A stretch of 64,000 nt of DNA from an uncultured Thioclava sp. (GTDB lineage: Bacteria; Pseudomonadota; Alphaproteobacteria; Rhodobacterales; Rhodobacteraceae). Positions 28,272 to 37,223 of the stretch are shown one piece after another (the stretch's first letter is position 1; the number at the start of each line of letters is the position of its first letter). Under the pieces are notes generated by a model, which ran no database searches, was not told the DNA's origin, and saw only the letters and a list, made by a program, of their open reading frames with translations. The DNA lies in the NCBI RefSeq assembly GCF_913064665.1, contig NZ_CAJYBT010000004.1, forward strand, positions 62,001-126,000, read 5' to 3'. The translations under genes were made by a program, and so were the position numbers.

Positions 28272-29501
28272 TTAAGCCGAGGCTTCGGCGCGATTTAGCT
28301 CACAGTGCGACCAGAGTTTATCGATGCCCTTGACCAATCCGTCGATCATCCCAAGGTCGTGCACCGGCGAGGGGGTAAAGCGCAAACGCTCGGTCCCGCG
28401 TGGCACTGTGGGGAAGTTGATCGGCTGCACATAGACGCCGAATTCCTCCAGCAGCATATCTGACAGCGCCTTGGTATGTTTGGGATCGCCAATGATCACC
28501 GGCACGATATGGCTGCCATGATCAATGATCGGCATACCCATCGCTTTGAGACGCATTTTCAGCACTTTGGCGTGAAGCTGCTGCATATCGCGCAGTTCTT
28601 GCCCACCTGCGGTCTTGAGGAACGCGATCGAGGCCGCAGCGCCCGCAGCAATGGCCGGCGGGATCGAGGTGGTAAAAATGAAGCCCGGCGCATAGGAGCG
28701 CACCGCATCCACCATCTTGGCGCTGGTCGCGATATAGCCACCAAACACGCCAAAGGCCTTGCCCAGCGTGCCGTTGAAAATATCGATGCGATCCATCTCG
28801 CCCAACTGCTCGGCAATACCGGCACCGCGCGCGCCATACATGCCCACCGCATGGACCTCATCCAGATAGGTCAGCGCGCCGAATTCCTCGGCCAGATCGC
28901 AAATCTCGGAAATCGGGCCGAAATCGCCATCCATCGAATAGACCGATTCAAACGCGATCAGCTTGGGTGCAGCCGGGTCATCGGCGGCCAGCAATTCGCG
29001 CAGATGCGCCACGTCATTGTGACGGAAGATCCGCTTGGAGCCACCATTGCGCTTGATCCCCTCGATCATCGAGGCGTGGTTGAGCTCATCAGAATAGATG
29101 ATCAGACCGGGAAACAGCTTGGGCAGCGTCGAGAGCGTCGCGTCATTGGCAATATAGGCCGAGGAAAACACCAATGCCGACTCTTTGTGATGCAGGTCAG
29201 CAATCTCGGCTTCCAGACGGTTGTGATAGACCGTGGTGCCAGAAATGTTACGAGTGCCGCCCGAGCCAGCGCCAGTGGCGTCAAGCGCCTCATGCATGGC
29301 CGACAGAACAACGGGATGCTGGCCCATGCCCAGATAGTCGTTGCCACACCAGATGGTAATGTCTTTCTTGGTGCCATCTTCGCGCGTCCAGACCGCCTTG
29401 GGAAATGCGCCCTTCTCTCGCTCGATATCAATAAACACACGATAGCGACCCTCGGCGTGCAGTTTCCCAATCGCCTGATCGAGTGCGTTGTCATAATCCA
29501 T
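28272..29501 (-). CDS. hemA: 5-aminolevulinate synthase
   Basis: PLP enzyme that condenses glycine with succinyl-CoA, the first step of tetrapyrrole synthesis in alphaproteobacteria. It has 409 residues. Landmarks are the substrate-binding [18 protein letters not shown], the acyl-CoA transferase-family [10 protein letters not shown] and the PLP lysine in [19 protein letters not shown] 29501 is preferred over ATG 29510 because AAGGG sits nine bases before it. The promoter region contains an FNR-type palindrome 65-78 bases upstream. In Rhodobacter, hemA is under FnrL control, so oxygen regulation is expected. It is divergent from an M20 peptidase gene. Confidence 0.96.
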   Translation of the reverse strand: MDYDNALDQAIGKLHAEGRYRVFIDIEREKGAFPKAVWTREDGTKKDITIWCGNDYLGMGQHPVVLSAMHEALDATGAGSGGTRNISGTTVYHNRLEAEIADLHHKESALVFSSAYIANDATLSTLPKLFPGLIIYSDELNHASMIEGIKRNGGSKRIFRHNDVAHLRELLAADDPAAPKLIAFESVYSMDGDFGPISEICDLAEEFGALTYLDEVHAVGMYGARGAGIAEQLGEMDRIDIFNGTLGKAFGVFGGYIATSAKMVDAVRSYAPGFIFTTSIPPAIAAGAAASIAFLKTAGGQELRDMQQLHAKVLKMRLKAMGMPIIDHGSHIVPVIIGDPKHTKALSDMLLEEFGVYVQPINFPTVPRGTERLRFTPSPVHDLGMIDGLVKGIDKLWSHCELNRAEASA

Positions 29502-29565
29502 CTTGCGCATCCCTTGCTATTCCGTTCGCTGGGGTTAGCCCTAGTCGGACTAAACAAGCGTTACT

Positions 29566-29579
29566 TTGACTGATGTCAA
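29566..29579. promoter_or_regulatory. Candidate FnrL/FNR box upstream of hemA
   Basis: TTGAC-TGAT-GTCAA fits the FNR-family consensus TTGAY-N4-RTCAA, with both half-sites intact and one further matching base on each side (TTTGAC/GTCAAA). Its centre is about 71 bases upstream of the hemA ATG and about 150 upstream of the divergent M20 gene. Confidence 0.7.
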
Positions 29580-29722
29580 ATTCCTCTCCCGAGGGGCAAA
29601 AATGTCTAAAAGATACGCAAAAAGCAAACATTCATTTTTAACAATTTGTCGCAGCTGGATGTCAGCCGCACTGGACAGTGCCGCGCCGCGCCTTACGCTA
29701 TGGCAAAATAAAGGAGGTCCGA

Positions 29723-31099
29723 ATGGGTCTGAACGACGTGCTAACTGAAATCGATACCGGTCTGGAACCCGCAATGACGCGGCTGTTTGAGCTGCTGCGA
29801 ATCCGCTCTATCTCGACCGATCCCGCGTATAAATCCGAAACGAAGGACGCTGCGGACTGGCTGGTGAACGAATTGAATTCGCTGGGCTTTGAGGCAAGCT
29901 TGCGGCCAACCACCGGGCATCCGATGGTGGTGGCGCATCACCGTGGCGAGGGCCCACGCCTGCTGTTTTATGGCCACTATGACGTGCAGCCCGTTGACCC
30001 GCTGGAGCTGTGGAACACCCCCCCGTTTGAGCCCGAAATTCAGGACACCCCAAATGGCCGGGTGATCCGGGGGCGTGGGGCGTCAGATGACAAGGGTCAG
30101 TTGATGACCTTCATCGAAGCCTGCCGTGCCTATAAGGCGGTGAATGGCACCCTGCCCGGCAATCTGACGATCTTCCTTGAGGGCGAAGAGGAATCAGGCT
30201 CGCCCTCGCTGATCCCGTTCATGAAAGAAAATGCCGAAGAGTTGACCTGCGATCTGGCGCTGATCTGTGACACCTCGATGGTCTCGCCCGGCGTGCCCTC
30301 GATTGCGGGTCAGTTGCGCGGAATGCTCAAGGATGAATTCACCCTGCGCGGGCCGCGCATCGACCTGCATTCGGGCCATTACGGTGGCCCCGCGCTCAAC
30401 CCGCTGCGCGAAATTTCCAAGATCATCGCCAGCTTCCATGACGATCAGGGTCGTGTCGCGGTTGAAGGGTTTTATGACGGCGTGCACGAAGTTGCGCCCG
30501 AGCAGCTTGAAGCGTGGAAGACCTGCGGCTTTGACGAGCATGAGTATTTGTCCAGCGTCGGCATGACAAAGGCCCATGGCGAGGCGGGATATTCTGCGCT
30601 GGAACAACAATGGGCGCGCCCGACCTTGGAAATCAACGGGCTTTGGGGCGGCTATCAGGGCGCGGGATCCAAGACCGTGATTCCGGCTGAGGCACATTGC
30701 AAGATCACCTGCCGTCTTGTGGGCGATATGGACCCCGATCATGTGCGCAAAGTGCTGCGCGCCCATGTCGAAGCCCGCCTGCCCACCGATGCCAAGATCA
30801 CGTGGGACAATGATCTTGATGGTGCGCCGGCTGCGGTGATGAACACCGACCGCCCCGAATTCGAGCAGGCCCGTCAGGCGCTGTCAGAGGAGTGGAACCG
30901 CGAGGCCGTGATCACCGGCATGGGCGGCTCGATCCCGATTGCCTATTACTTCAAGTCGATCCTTGGGATGGACGCGATGCTGATCGGATTCGCCAATGAC
31001 GATGACGCGATCCACTCGCCAAACGAGAAATATGATGTGAACAGCTTCCACAAAGGCATTCGGTCCTGGGCGCGCATCTTAGATCGCATCGCCTCTTGA
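29723..31099 (+). CDS. M20 family dipeptidase / metallopeptidase
   Basis: Cytosolic zinc peptidase of 458 residues in the M20 (CNDP-like) family. Metal ligands and the catalytic Glu are visible in YGHYDVQPVDP, RGASDDKGQ and LEGEEESGSPSL. The later dimerisation domain carries HSGHYGG, and the closing metal His lies in DDAIHSPNEKYD. ATG 29723 has a strong AAGGAGG. The substrate is probably dipeptides, but similar sequences hydrolyse acylated amino acids, so this is not certain. A strong terminator follows. It shares a divergent control region with hemA. Confidence 0.93.
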   Translation: MGLNDVLTEIDTGLEPAMTRLFELLRIRSISTDPAYKSETKDAADWLVNELNSLGFEASLRPTTGHPMVVAHHRGEGPRLLFYGHYDVQPVDPLELWNTPPFEPEIQDTPNGRVIRGRGASDDKGQLMTFIEACRAYKAVNGTLPGNLTIFLEGEEESGSPSLIPFMKENAEELTCDLALICDTSMVSPGVPSIAGQLRGMLKDEFTLRGPRIDLHSGHYGGPALNPLREISKIIASFHDDQGRVAVEGFYDGVHEVAPEQLEAWKTCGFDEHEYLSSVGMTKAHGEAGYSALEQQWARPTLEINGLWGGYQGAGSKTVIPAEAHCKITCRLVGDMDPDHVRKVLRAHVEARLPTDAKITWDNDLDGAPAAVMNTDRPEFEQARQALSEEWNREAVITGMGGSIPIAYYFKSILGMDAMLIGFANDDDAIHSPNEKYDVNSFHKGIRSWARILDRIAS

Positions 31100-31108
31100 T
31101 CGCACACC

Positions 31109-31139
31109 AAAAAACGGAGGCCGAGGGGCCTCCGTTTTC
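31109..31139. terminator. Intrinsic terminator after the M20 gene
   Basis: Twelve-base-pair stem AAAACGGAGGCC/GGCCTCCGTTTT with a GAGG loop. A-rich and T-rich ends allow use by the M20 gene and the convergent DUF1344 gene. Confidence 0.9.
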
Positions 31140-31156
31140 CAATTCCGGTGGGGAAA

Positions 31157-31423
31157 TCAGCTTTTGGCGGGCGCGATTTTCAACGCCTCAAGGGTCTTGC
31201 CCTTGTGCCCAACGGTCACAGCGACTTTCTCGCCCAGTTTCAGCCGCTTCAGATTGACATGCTTGCCAGCCATGTAGCTGGTGCCATCCGCCATCGTGAC
31301 GCTATGGGTTTTCATGTCGATCGACTTGATCGTGCCATCAACCATTTTCGAGCTGGCCGCCATCGCAACGGAACTGGTGGCAAGCGCAAGACCGACGGCT
31401 ACGGGAAGAATGAAGGAACGCAT
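31157..31423 (-). CDS. DUF1344 family exported small protein
   Basis: An 88-residue precursor with a Sec signal peptide at residues 1-22 (SFILPVAVGLALATSSVAMA). The mature part of about 65 residues has a beta-rich pattern: GTIKSIDMKTHSVTMADGTS then KLGEKVAVTVGHKGK, typical of DUF1344. ATG 31423 with GGAG upstream is preferred to ATG 31435. Periplasmic location is expected. The molecular function of the family is not known to me. It is a single gene between the M20 terminator and an empty stretch. Confidence 0.85.
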   Translation of the reverse strand: MRSFILPVAVGLALATSSVAMAASSKMVDGTIKSIDMKTHSVTMADGTSYMAGKHVNLKRLKLGEKVAVTVGHKGKTLEALKIAPAKS

Positions 31424-31435
31424 ATTTTGCTCCAT

Positions 31436-31796
31436 TGAACGCCCCCGGATGTCGCGGGGCGAAGTTGAGAAACCGTCCTGGTCTGTCGCGTCTCTGGCGT
31501 TTGCGCCATCCGACAGCCCCTCGGCTTCACACGCTGATATAGCCTGCGCCCAAAGCGCGGTCAGCCGATAAAATCGTTCTATTCCAATCAGTTGAAGGCG
31601 CGTGATCGACGGAAGCGTCGGCGATGAATTCGCCGTGATTTATCCGCCCCCGAACCCGCGCGCAGGCGCATGGCCGCGCCCTGAGTCGGAGGATTTTCCA
31701 AGCGCGTCATTGCCTTAGCGCAACGCGAGAGATCACGCCAAATATGTGCAGAAATCACGCTTCGGAGACAGCGCCGTCACCACAATCGGGGCGCGC
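31436..31796. other. Intergenic stretch upstream of the DUF1344 gene
   Basis: About 360 bases between the DUF1344 start and the 3' end of proB. I find no convincing reading frame, tRNA or terminator. The 31575-31600 part is relatively A/T-rich and may hold the DUF1344 promoter. Confidence 0.5.
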
Positions 31797-33949
<2,153 letters not shown>

Positions 33950-33989
33950 CTAAGGCGCGGGGATACGCCGCCCAAGCGCGCAGATCAAG

Positions 33990-34130
33990 CGTTGCGTGGG
34001 GGCGCGGCCCCCACACCCCCGGAGTATTTCGTGCTAGATGAATGAAAATCGACCATTTCATCTAGCCAAAAATACTCCAGGGAGGTCCGGACGGGGCAGC
34101 GCCCCTCCGGCGGGTGGGGTTTGGGGAGGG
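33990..34130. repeat. Head-to-head pair of GC-rich intergenic repeat elements
   Basis: Within 34021-34078, GGAGTATTT and GCTAGATGAA are mirrored by TTCATCTAGC and AAATACTCC around a 13-base centre, forming an inverted repeat of about 58 bases. Each arm is flanked outward by a GC-rich hairpin block (GGGGGCGCGGCCCCC on the left, GGGGCAGCGCCCC on the right). Single copies of the same core occur at 37149-37204 and 61905-61938. This fills most of the spacer between obgE and the GNAT gene. Confidence 0.8.
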
Positions 34131-34163
34131 CCGTCCCTCCCCAACACGCCTTCAAAATGCGCC

Positions 34164-34700
34164 TCACATTTTGCGCAAATAAGTCCAGGTCGGCACATGG
34201 CGCCCGCGCGCCAAAGACCAGCTTTCCGCATCGCCGAGATAATCAAAGCCGCAATTGGTCAGCACCCGCGCCGAGGCCGGATCATCTTGAAACACTTCGG
34301 CAAACAGTGTGCGCGCCTTATGCGGATTTGCTTGAACCAGCGCGGCTACGGCTTGCGAGGCGATGCCGGTATTCCAAAACCCAGGCCCGACCCAATAGCC
34401 GACCTCGGATTGCCCGCCCTCAAGCCGGGTCAGCGAAACCACGCCCAGCAGTTCGGCCAGACCATGGGCCGACCCATCCAGCGCCCAGACATCTTCGACA
34501 CGGTCCTCAGCTTGGGCGCGCGCGACGAAATTTTCGGCAGTGCCGGGGGGGAGCGGGTGGGGAATCGCACGCGTGCCTTCGGCCACGCGCTTATCCGCAC
34601 AGTAAAACGCAATCAGCCCCGCATCCGAGCGGCGCAGAGGGCGCAACGTAAAGCGCTCTGCCTCAATCACCGGTTGGCTGGAAATCATTTCTTGATACAT
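34164..34700 (-). CDS. GNAT family N-acetyltransferase (RimJ/RimL-like)
   Basis: A 178-residue GNAT-fold acetyltransferase of the Acetyltransf_3 (RimJ/RimL) type. It has an N-terminal ERFTLRPLRRSDA strand-helix start, a middle EVGYWVGPGFWNTGIASQAVAAL carrying the acetyl-CoA loop region (a divergent Q/R-x-x-G-x-G/A), and ASARVLTNCGFDYLGD near the C-terminus. ATG 34700 has GGAGGA upstream. The substrate is unknown. It is placed between the ribosomal protein genes and obgE, bordered by a terminator and a repeat cluster. Confidence 0.88.
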   Translation of the reverse strand: MYQEMISSQPVIEAERFTLRPLRRSDAGLIAFYCADKRVAEGTRAIPHPLPPGTAENFVARAQAEDRVEDVWALDGSAHGLAELLGVVSLTRLEGGQSEVGYWVGPGFWNTGIASQAVAALVQANPHKARTLFAEVFQDDPASARVLTNCGFDYLGDAESWSLARGRHVPTWTYLRKM

Positions 34701-34827
34701 TGGCGTTCCTCCTCGAACGCTTAGGCCCTCGGGCTCCTCTTTCCCAAACACCAGATAGACTAGAAATAGGGCGCTGAGATGACAGTTTCACCCCCTCGCC
34801 CCTCTTTTCGCCCCAAAGTTGCAGAGC

Positions 34828-34872
34828 AAAAAATAAAGGAAAGGGGACCAGCCTTGCAGCCGATCCCCTTAA
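34828..34872 (-). terminator. Intrinsic terminator of the rplU-rpmA operon
   Basis: On the minus strand an 11-base-pair stem (GGGGATCGGCT with GGCTGGTCCCC, including G-T pairs) around GCAA, followed by a T-rich tail with TTTATTTTTT. It ends the ribosomal operon before the GNAT gene. Confidence 0.75.
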
Positions 34873-34893
34873 TGTCATGCCGGGATTTTCGGC

Positions 34894-35163
34894 TTACTCG
34901 GCGGCTTCCTGTACGGGGAGAACCGAAATAAAGGTGCGCCCCTTGAGGCCCTTGCGGAAGGTAACCTTGCCTTCGCAAACGGCGAAGATGGTGTGGTCCT
35001 TGCCCATACCAACGCCCTCGCCCGGCCACCATTTGGTGCCGCGCTGACGCGCGATGATGTTGCCAGAAATTGCGTCCTGACCACCGAACATTTTCACGCC
35101 AAGGCGGCGACCCGCAGAGTCGCGCCCGTTACGGGAGGAACCGCCTGCTTTTTTATGTGCCAT
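34894..35163 (-). CDS. rpmA: 50S ribosomal protein L27
   Basis: An 89-residue large-subunit protein whose N-terminus reaches the peptidyl transferase centre. The sequence begins directly with [15 protein letters not shown], the mature-type start, so no Firmicutes-like cleaved N-terminal extension is present. [20 protein letters not shown] is the usual core. It starts 12 bases after the rplU stop and is followed by the operon terminator. Confidence 0.98.
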   Translation of the reverse strand: MAHKKAGGSSRNGRDSAGRRLGVKMFGGQDAISGNIIARQRGTKWWPGEGVGMGKDHTIFAVCEGKVTFRKGLKGRTFISVLPVQEAAE

Positions 35164-35175
35164 GCTTGTCTCTCC

Positions 35176-35823
35176 TTATTTCGCGAGGTCTTGCGCCTGA
35201 GCGACCCATTCAGCCTTGACCTTGACGGCCTCAAAGGCTTCGGGATCAATCGCGGCGAGTTGAGCGAAGGTGGTGACACCCGCTTCGTTCAGCTTTTTCT
35301 CGGCAGCCGGGCCCAGACCGGTGATCACTTTGAGATCATCGGCTTCCATCACGGCAGCTTCCGCCTTGGGCGCAGCTTTCGCTTCGGCCTTGGGGGCTGC
35401 TTTCTTGGCGGCGGGCTTGGCTGCAACAGCGGCCTCGCCTTTGGTGCCATGGGCTGCGCGACGTGCGATCGCGGTGCCGACAGCCTCTTTCACGCCCGAT
35501 TTATCCGCACCAGTGGCGAGAACATCGGTCACACGCAGCAGCGTCAGTTGCTGACGGTGGCCACGGGTACGCTGCGAGGAGTGCTTCCGGCGGCGCTTGT
35601 GAAAGGTGATGACCTTGTCGGCCTTGATGTTGTCGATGACTTCGGCTTGCACCGCAGCACCTGCCACAAGCGGCGTGCCGAGCTGGGGCTTGTCGCCGCC
35701 GACCATCAGAATCTCGTTGAACTGGACTTTATCGCCAGCTTCGGCTGCGAGCAGTTCCACGCGGAGCAGATCGCCCGCCTGAACTTTGTACTGCTTACCA
35801 CCGGTCTTGAGGACCGCAAACAT
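35176..35823 (-). CDS. rplU: 50S ribosomal protein L21 with C-terminal helix-hairpin-helix extension
   Basis: Residues 1-103 are the complete normal L21 (FAVLKTGGKQYKVQAGDLLR; FHKRRRKHSSQRTRGHRQ). It then continues to 215 residues through an Ala/Lys-rich linker (about 120-158) into a helix-hairpin-helix-like domain (about 160-215; DLKVITGLGPAAEKKLNEAG). To my knowledge, similar extensions occur in Rhodobacteraceae L21. The extension probably gives extra RNA or ribosome contact (inference). ATG 35823 has AAGGAAAG upstream. Transcribed from a TTGACA promoter through a structured leader of about 146 bases. Confidence 0.96.
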   Translation of the reverse strand: MFAVLKTGGKQYKVQAGDLLRVELLAAEAGDKVQFNEILMVGGDKPQLGTPLVAGAAVQAEVIDNIKADKVITFHKRRRKHSSQRTRGHRQQLTLLRVTDVLATGADKSGVKEAVGTAIARRAAHGTKGEAAVAAKPAAKKAAPKAEAKAAPKAEAAVMEADDLKVITGLGPAAEKKLNEAGVTTFAQLAAIDPEAFEAVKVKAEWVAQAQDLAK

Positions 35824-35969
35824 GGGTCTTTCCTTTTCATTCATCCGCGCCCTGTGGCACCCGGTTCCCCGGGGTTTCGTGGGCCAGATGGCCCGCCGTC
35901 GAACTGCGCGTTCCTTAGGGAACGAGTTGCAAAAACGAGTCCCGGCGGAAAGAAGCCTTCCCGCCGGGT
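35824..35969 (-). promoter_or_regulatory. Structured 5' leader of rplU-rpmA mRNA
   Basis: The predicted transcript start near 35969 places an eight-base-pair hairpin at the very 5' end (35941-35968; CCCGGCGG/CCGCCGGG) and a second small hairpin at 35911-35924 (GTTCC/GGAAC). GC-rich sequence with further pairing potential follows before the ribosome binding site. It could be an autoregulatory leader for L21; no homology evidence is available here. Confidence 0.4.
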
Positions 35970-35975
35970 CGTGCC

Positions 35976-36004
35976 CATATCGAGGATCGCCCCTCAACTG
36001 TCAA
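35976..36004 (-). promoter_or_regulatory. Sigma70-type promoter of rplU-rpmA
   Basis: On the minus strand a perfect -35 TTGACA (35999-36004), a 17-base spacer and a weak -10 GATATG (35976-35981). This fits a strongly -35-driven alphaproteobacterial housekeeping promoter. Confidence 0.6.
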
Positions 36005-36023
36005 GGGAAATTCCGGGGTTTTC

Positions 36024-37124
36024 TCAACCCTGCCAGCGCGAAAGCGCCTGTTTTGGGGTTAGACGTTGTGGCGCGCCGCCCGCCTGACCCGGCGTTGCCG
36101 AGAGACGCGGGGCGGGCGCGGGCTGGGCCAGTCCGTCTTGGATGAGATAGCTCGCACGATCAGCGTTTTGGGGATGCGCGCGCGCCTCGGCCAGCGACAG
36201 CACCGGGGCGGCACAGCTATCAGTTTCGCGAAACACCTCCGCCCAGTCATCGCGCGGGCGAGTCGCGAATCGCGCAGCGATCTGGGCGCGCAGTTCTGGC
36301 CAGGTGTCGCGATTGTCGCGATTGGGCAGGTCATGCGCACGCAACCCAAGCCCGTCCAGCAGCTGCGCCCAGAATTGCGGCTCAAGTGCGCCGACCGCGA
36401 TATGCCCTCCGCAGGCACAGAGATATGTCGTATAAAACGGCGCCGCCCCATCGAGCAGATTGGCGTAGCGCTGATCGACCCACGCGCCCTGCCCCGCCAT
36501 GCCCGTGATCATCGCCATCAAATGCGCCACCCCATCGGTGATCGCGCAATCCACAACCTGTCCCTGACCGCTGGCGCGCGCATGATGCAGGGCCGCGAGC
36601 ATCCCGAAAGCCAGATACATCCCGCCGCCGCCGAAATCCCCCAGCAGGTTAAGCGGAATCGCGGGTGCCTCGCTGGGACCAATCGCATGCAGCGCACCGC
36701 TGAGCGCGAGATAGGTGATGTCATGGCCAGCGGTGTGCGCCAGCGGACCCGTTTGCCCCCAGCCGGTCATGCGCCCGTAAACCAGAGCCGGATGATCGGA
36801 GAAGTTTTGCGGGCCAAGCCCGAGACGCTCCATCACGCCCGGGCGCATTCCTTCGATCAGCGCATCTGCGCGCTGAATCAGGGCACGCGCGGTGTCGCGG
36901 CCCTCATCTGATTTCAGATCAAGTTCGATGACATCGCGGCCGCGGTCCAGGATATCGACCGCGAGACCCAACACATGAGCCTCTGGCCCGCTGGAGCCGG
37001 GGCGCGCAATGCGGATCACATCCGCGCCCATATCCGCCAGACACATCGCGGCGAAAGGCGTTGGGCCGAGGCCCGAGATTTCCACGATCCGCAGCCCGGT
37101 GAGCGGACCTGTCTTACTGCTCAT
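36024..37124 (-). CDS. CaiB/BaiF CoA-transferase family protein (alpha-methylacyl-CoA racemase-like)
   Basis: A 366-residue class III CoA-transferase-fold protein. Landmarks are GLRIVEISGLGPTPFAAM and LADMGADVIRIARPG at the N-terminus, ADALIEGMRPGVMERLGLGP, YGRMTGWGQTGPLAHTAGHD (which contains the racemase-type active-site region) and GQVVDCAITDGVAHLM. Length and the GHDITYLALSGALHAIG stretch favour an alpha-methylacyl-CoA racemase over a true transferase. The substrate is a branched or 2-methyl acyl-CoA if so (inference). ATG 37124; the upstream spacer carries a repeat element. Confidence 0.88.
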   Translation of the reverse strand: MSSKTGPLTGLRIVEISGLGPTPFAAMCLADMGADVIRIARPGSSGPEAHVLGLAVDILDRGRDVIELDLKSDEGRDTARALIQRADALIEGMRPGVMERLGLGPQNFSDHPALVYGRMTGWGQTGPLAHTAGHDITYLALSGALHAIGPSEAPAIPLNLLGDFGGGGMYLAFGMLAALHHARASGQGQVVDCAITDGVAHLMAMITGMAGQGAWVDQRYANLLDGAAPFYTTYLCACGGHIAVGALEPQFWAQLLDGLGLRAHDLPNRDNRDTWPELRAQIAARFATRPRDDWAEVFRETDSCAAPVLSLAEARAHPQNADRASYLIQDGLAQPAPAPRLSATPGQAGGAPQRLTPKQALSRWQG

Positions 37125-37148
37125 GTTCGCCCCCGATGGCCGCGTGTG

Positions 37149-37204
37149 AGGGGCGCTGCCCCGCTGGCTGCGCCACCCCCCGGAGTATTTAGTGCCAGAT
37201 GAAA
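37149..37204 (+). repeat. GC-rich intergenic repeat element (class A, single copy)
   Basis: A GGGGCGCTGCCCC hairpin block is followed by CCCCCCGGAGTATTT and then AGTGCCAGATGAAA, the same arrangement as at 33990-34130 and 61905-61938. It lies between the CoA-transferase-like gene and the ABC-F gene. Confidence 0.75.
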
Positions 37205-37223
37205 GCCATAAGCGCGAGCGCAA

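Noticed and set aside
29602..29748. Short plus-strand frame in the hemA/M20 divergent region with GAGGGG before its ATG
   Set aside because: It runs into the M20 gene start in another frame, lies over the likely promoter elements, and the sequence is not protein-like in its second half.
36024..37124. Formyl-CoA transferase as the specific identity of the CaiB-like gene
   Set aside because: Length and the GHDITYLALSG region fit alpha-methylacyl-CoA racemase-like members better; no oxalate genes are nearby.
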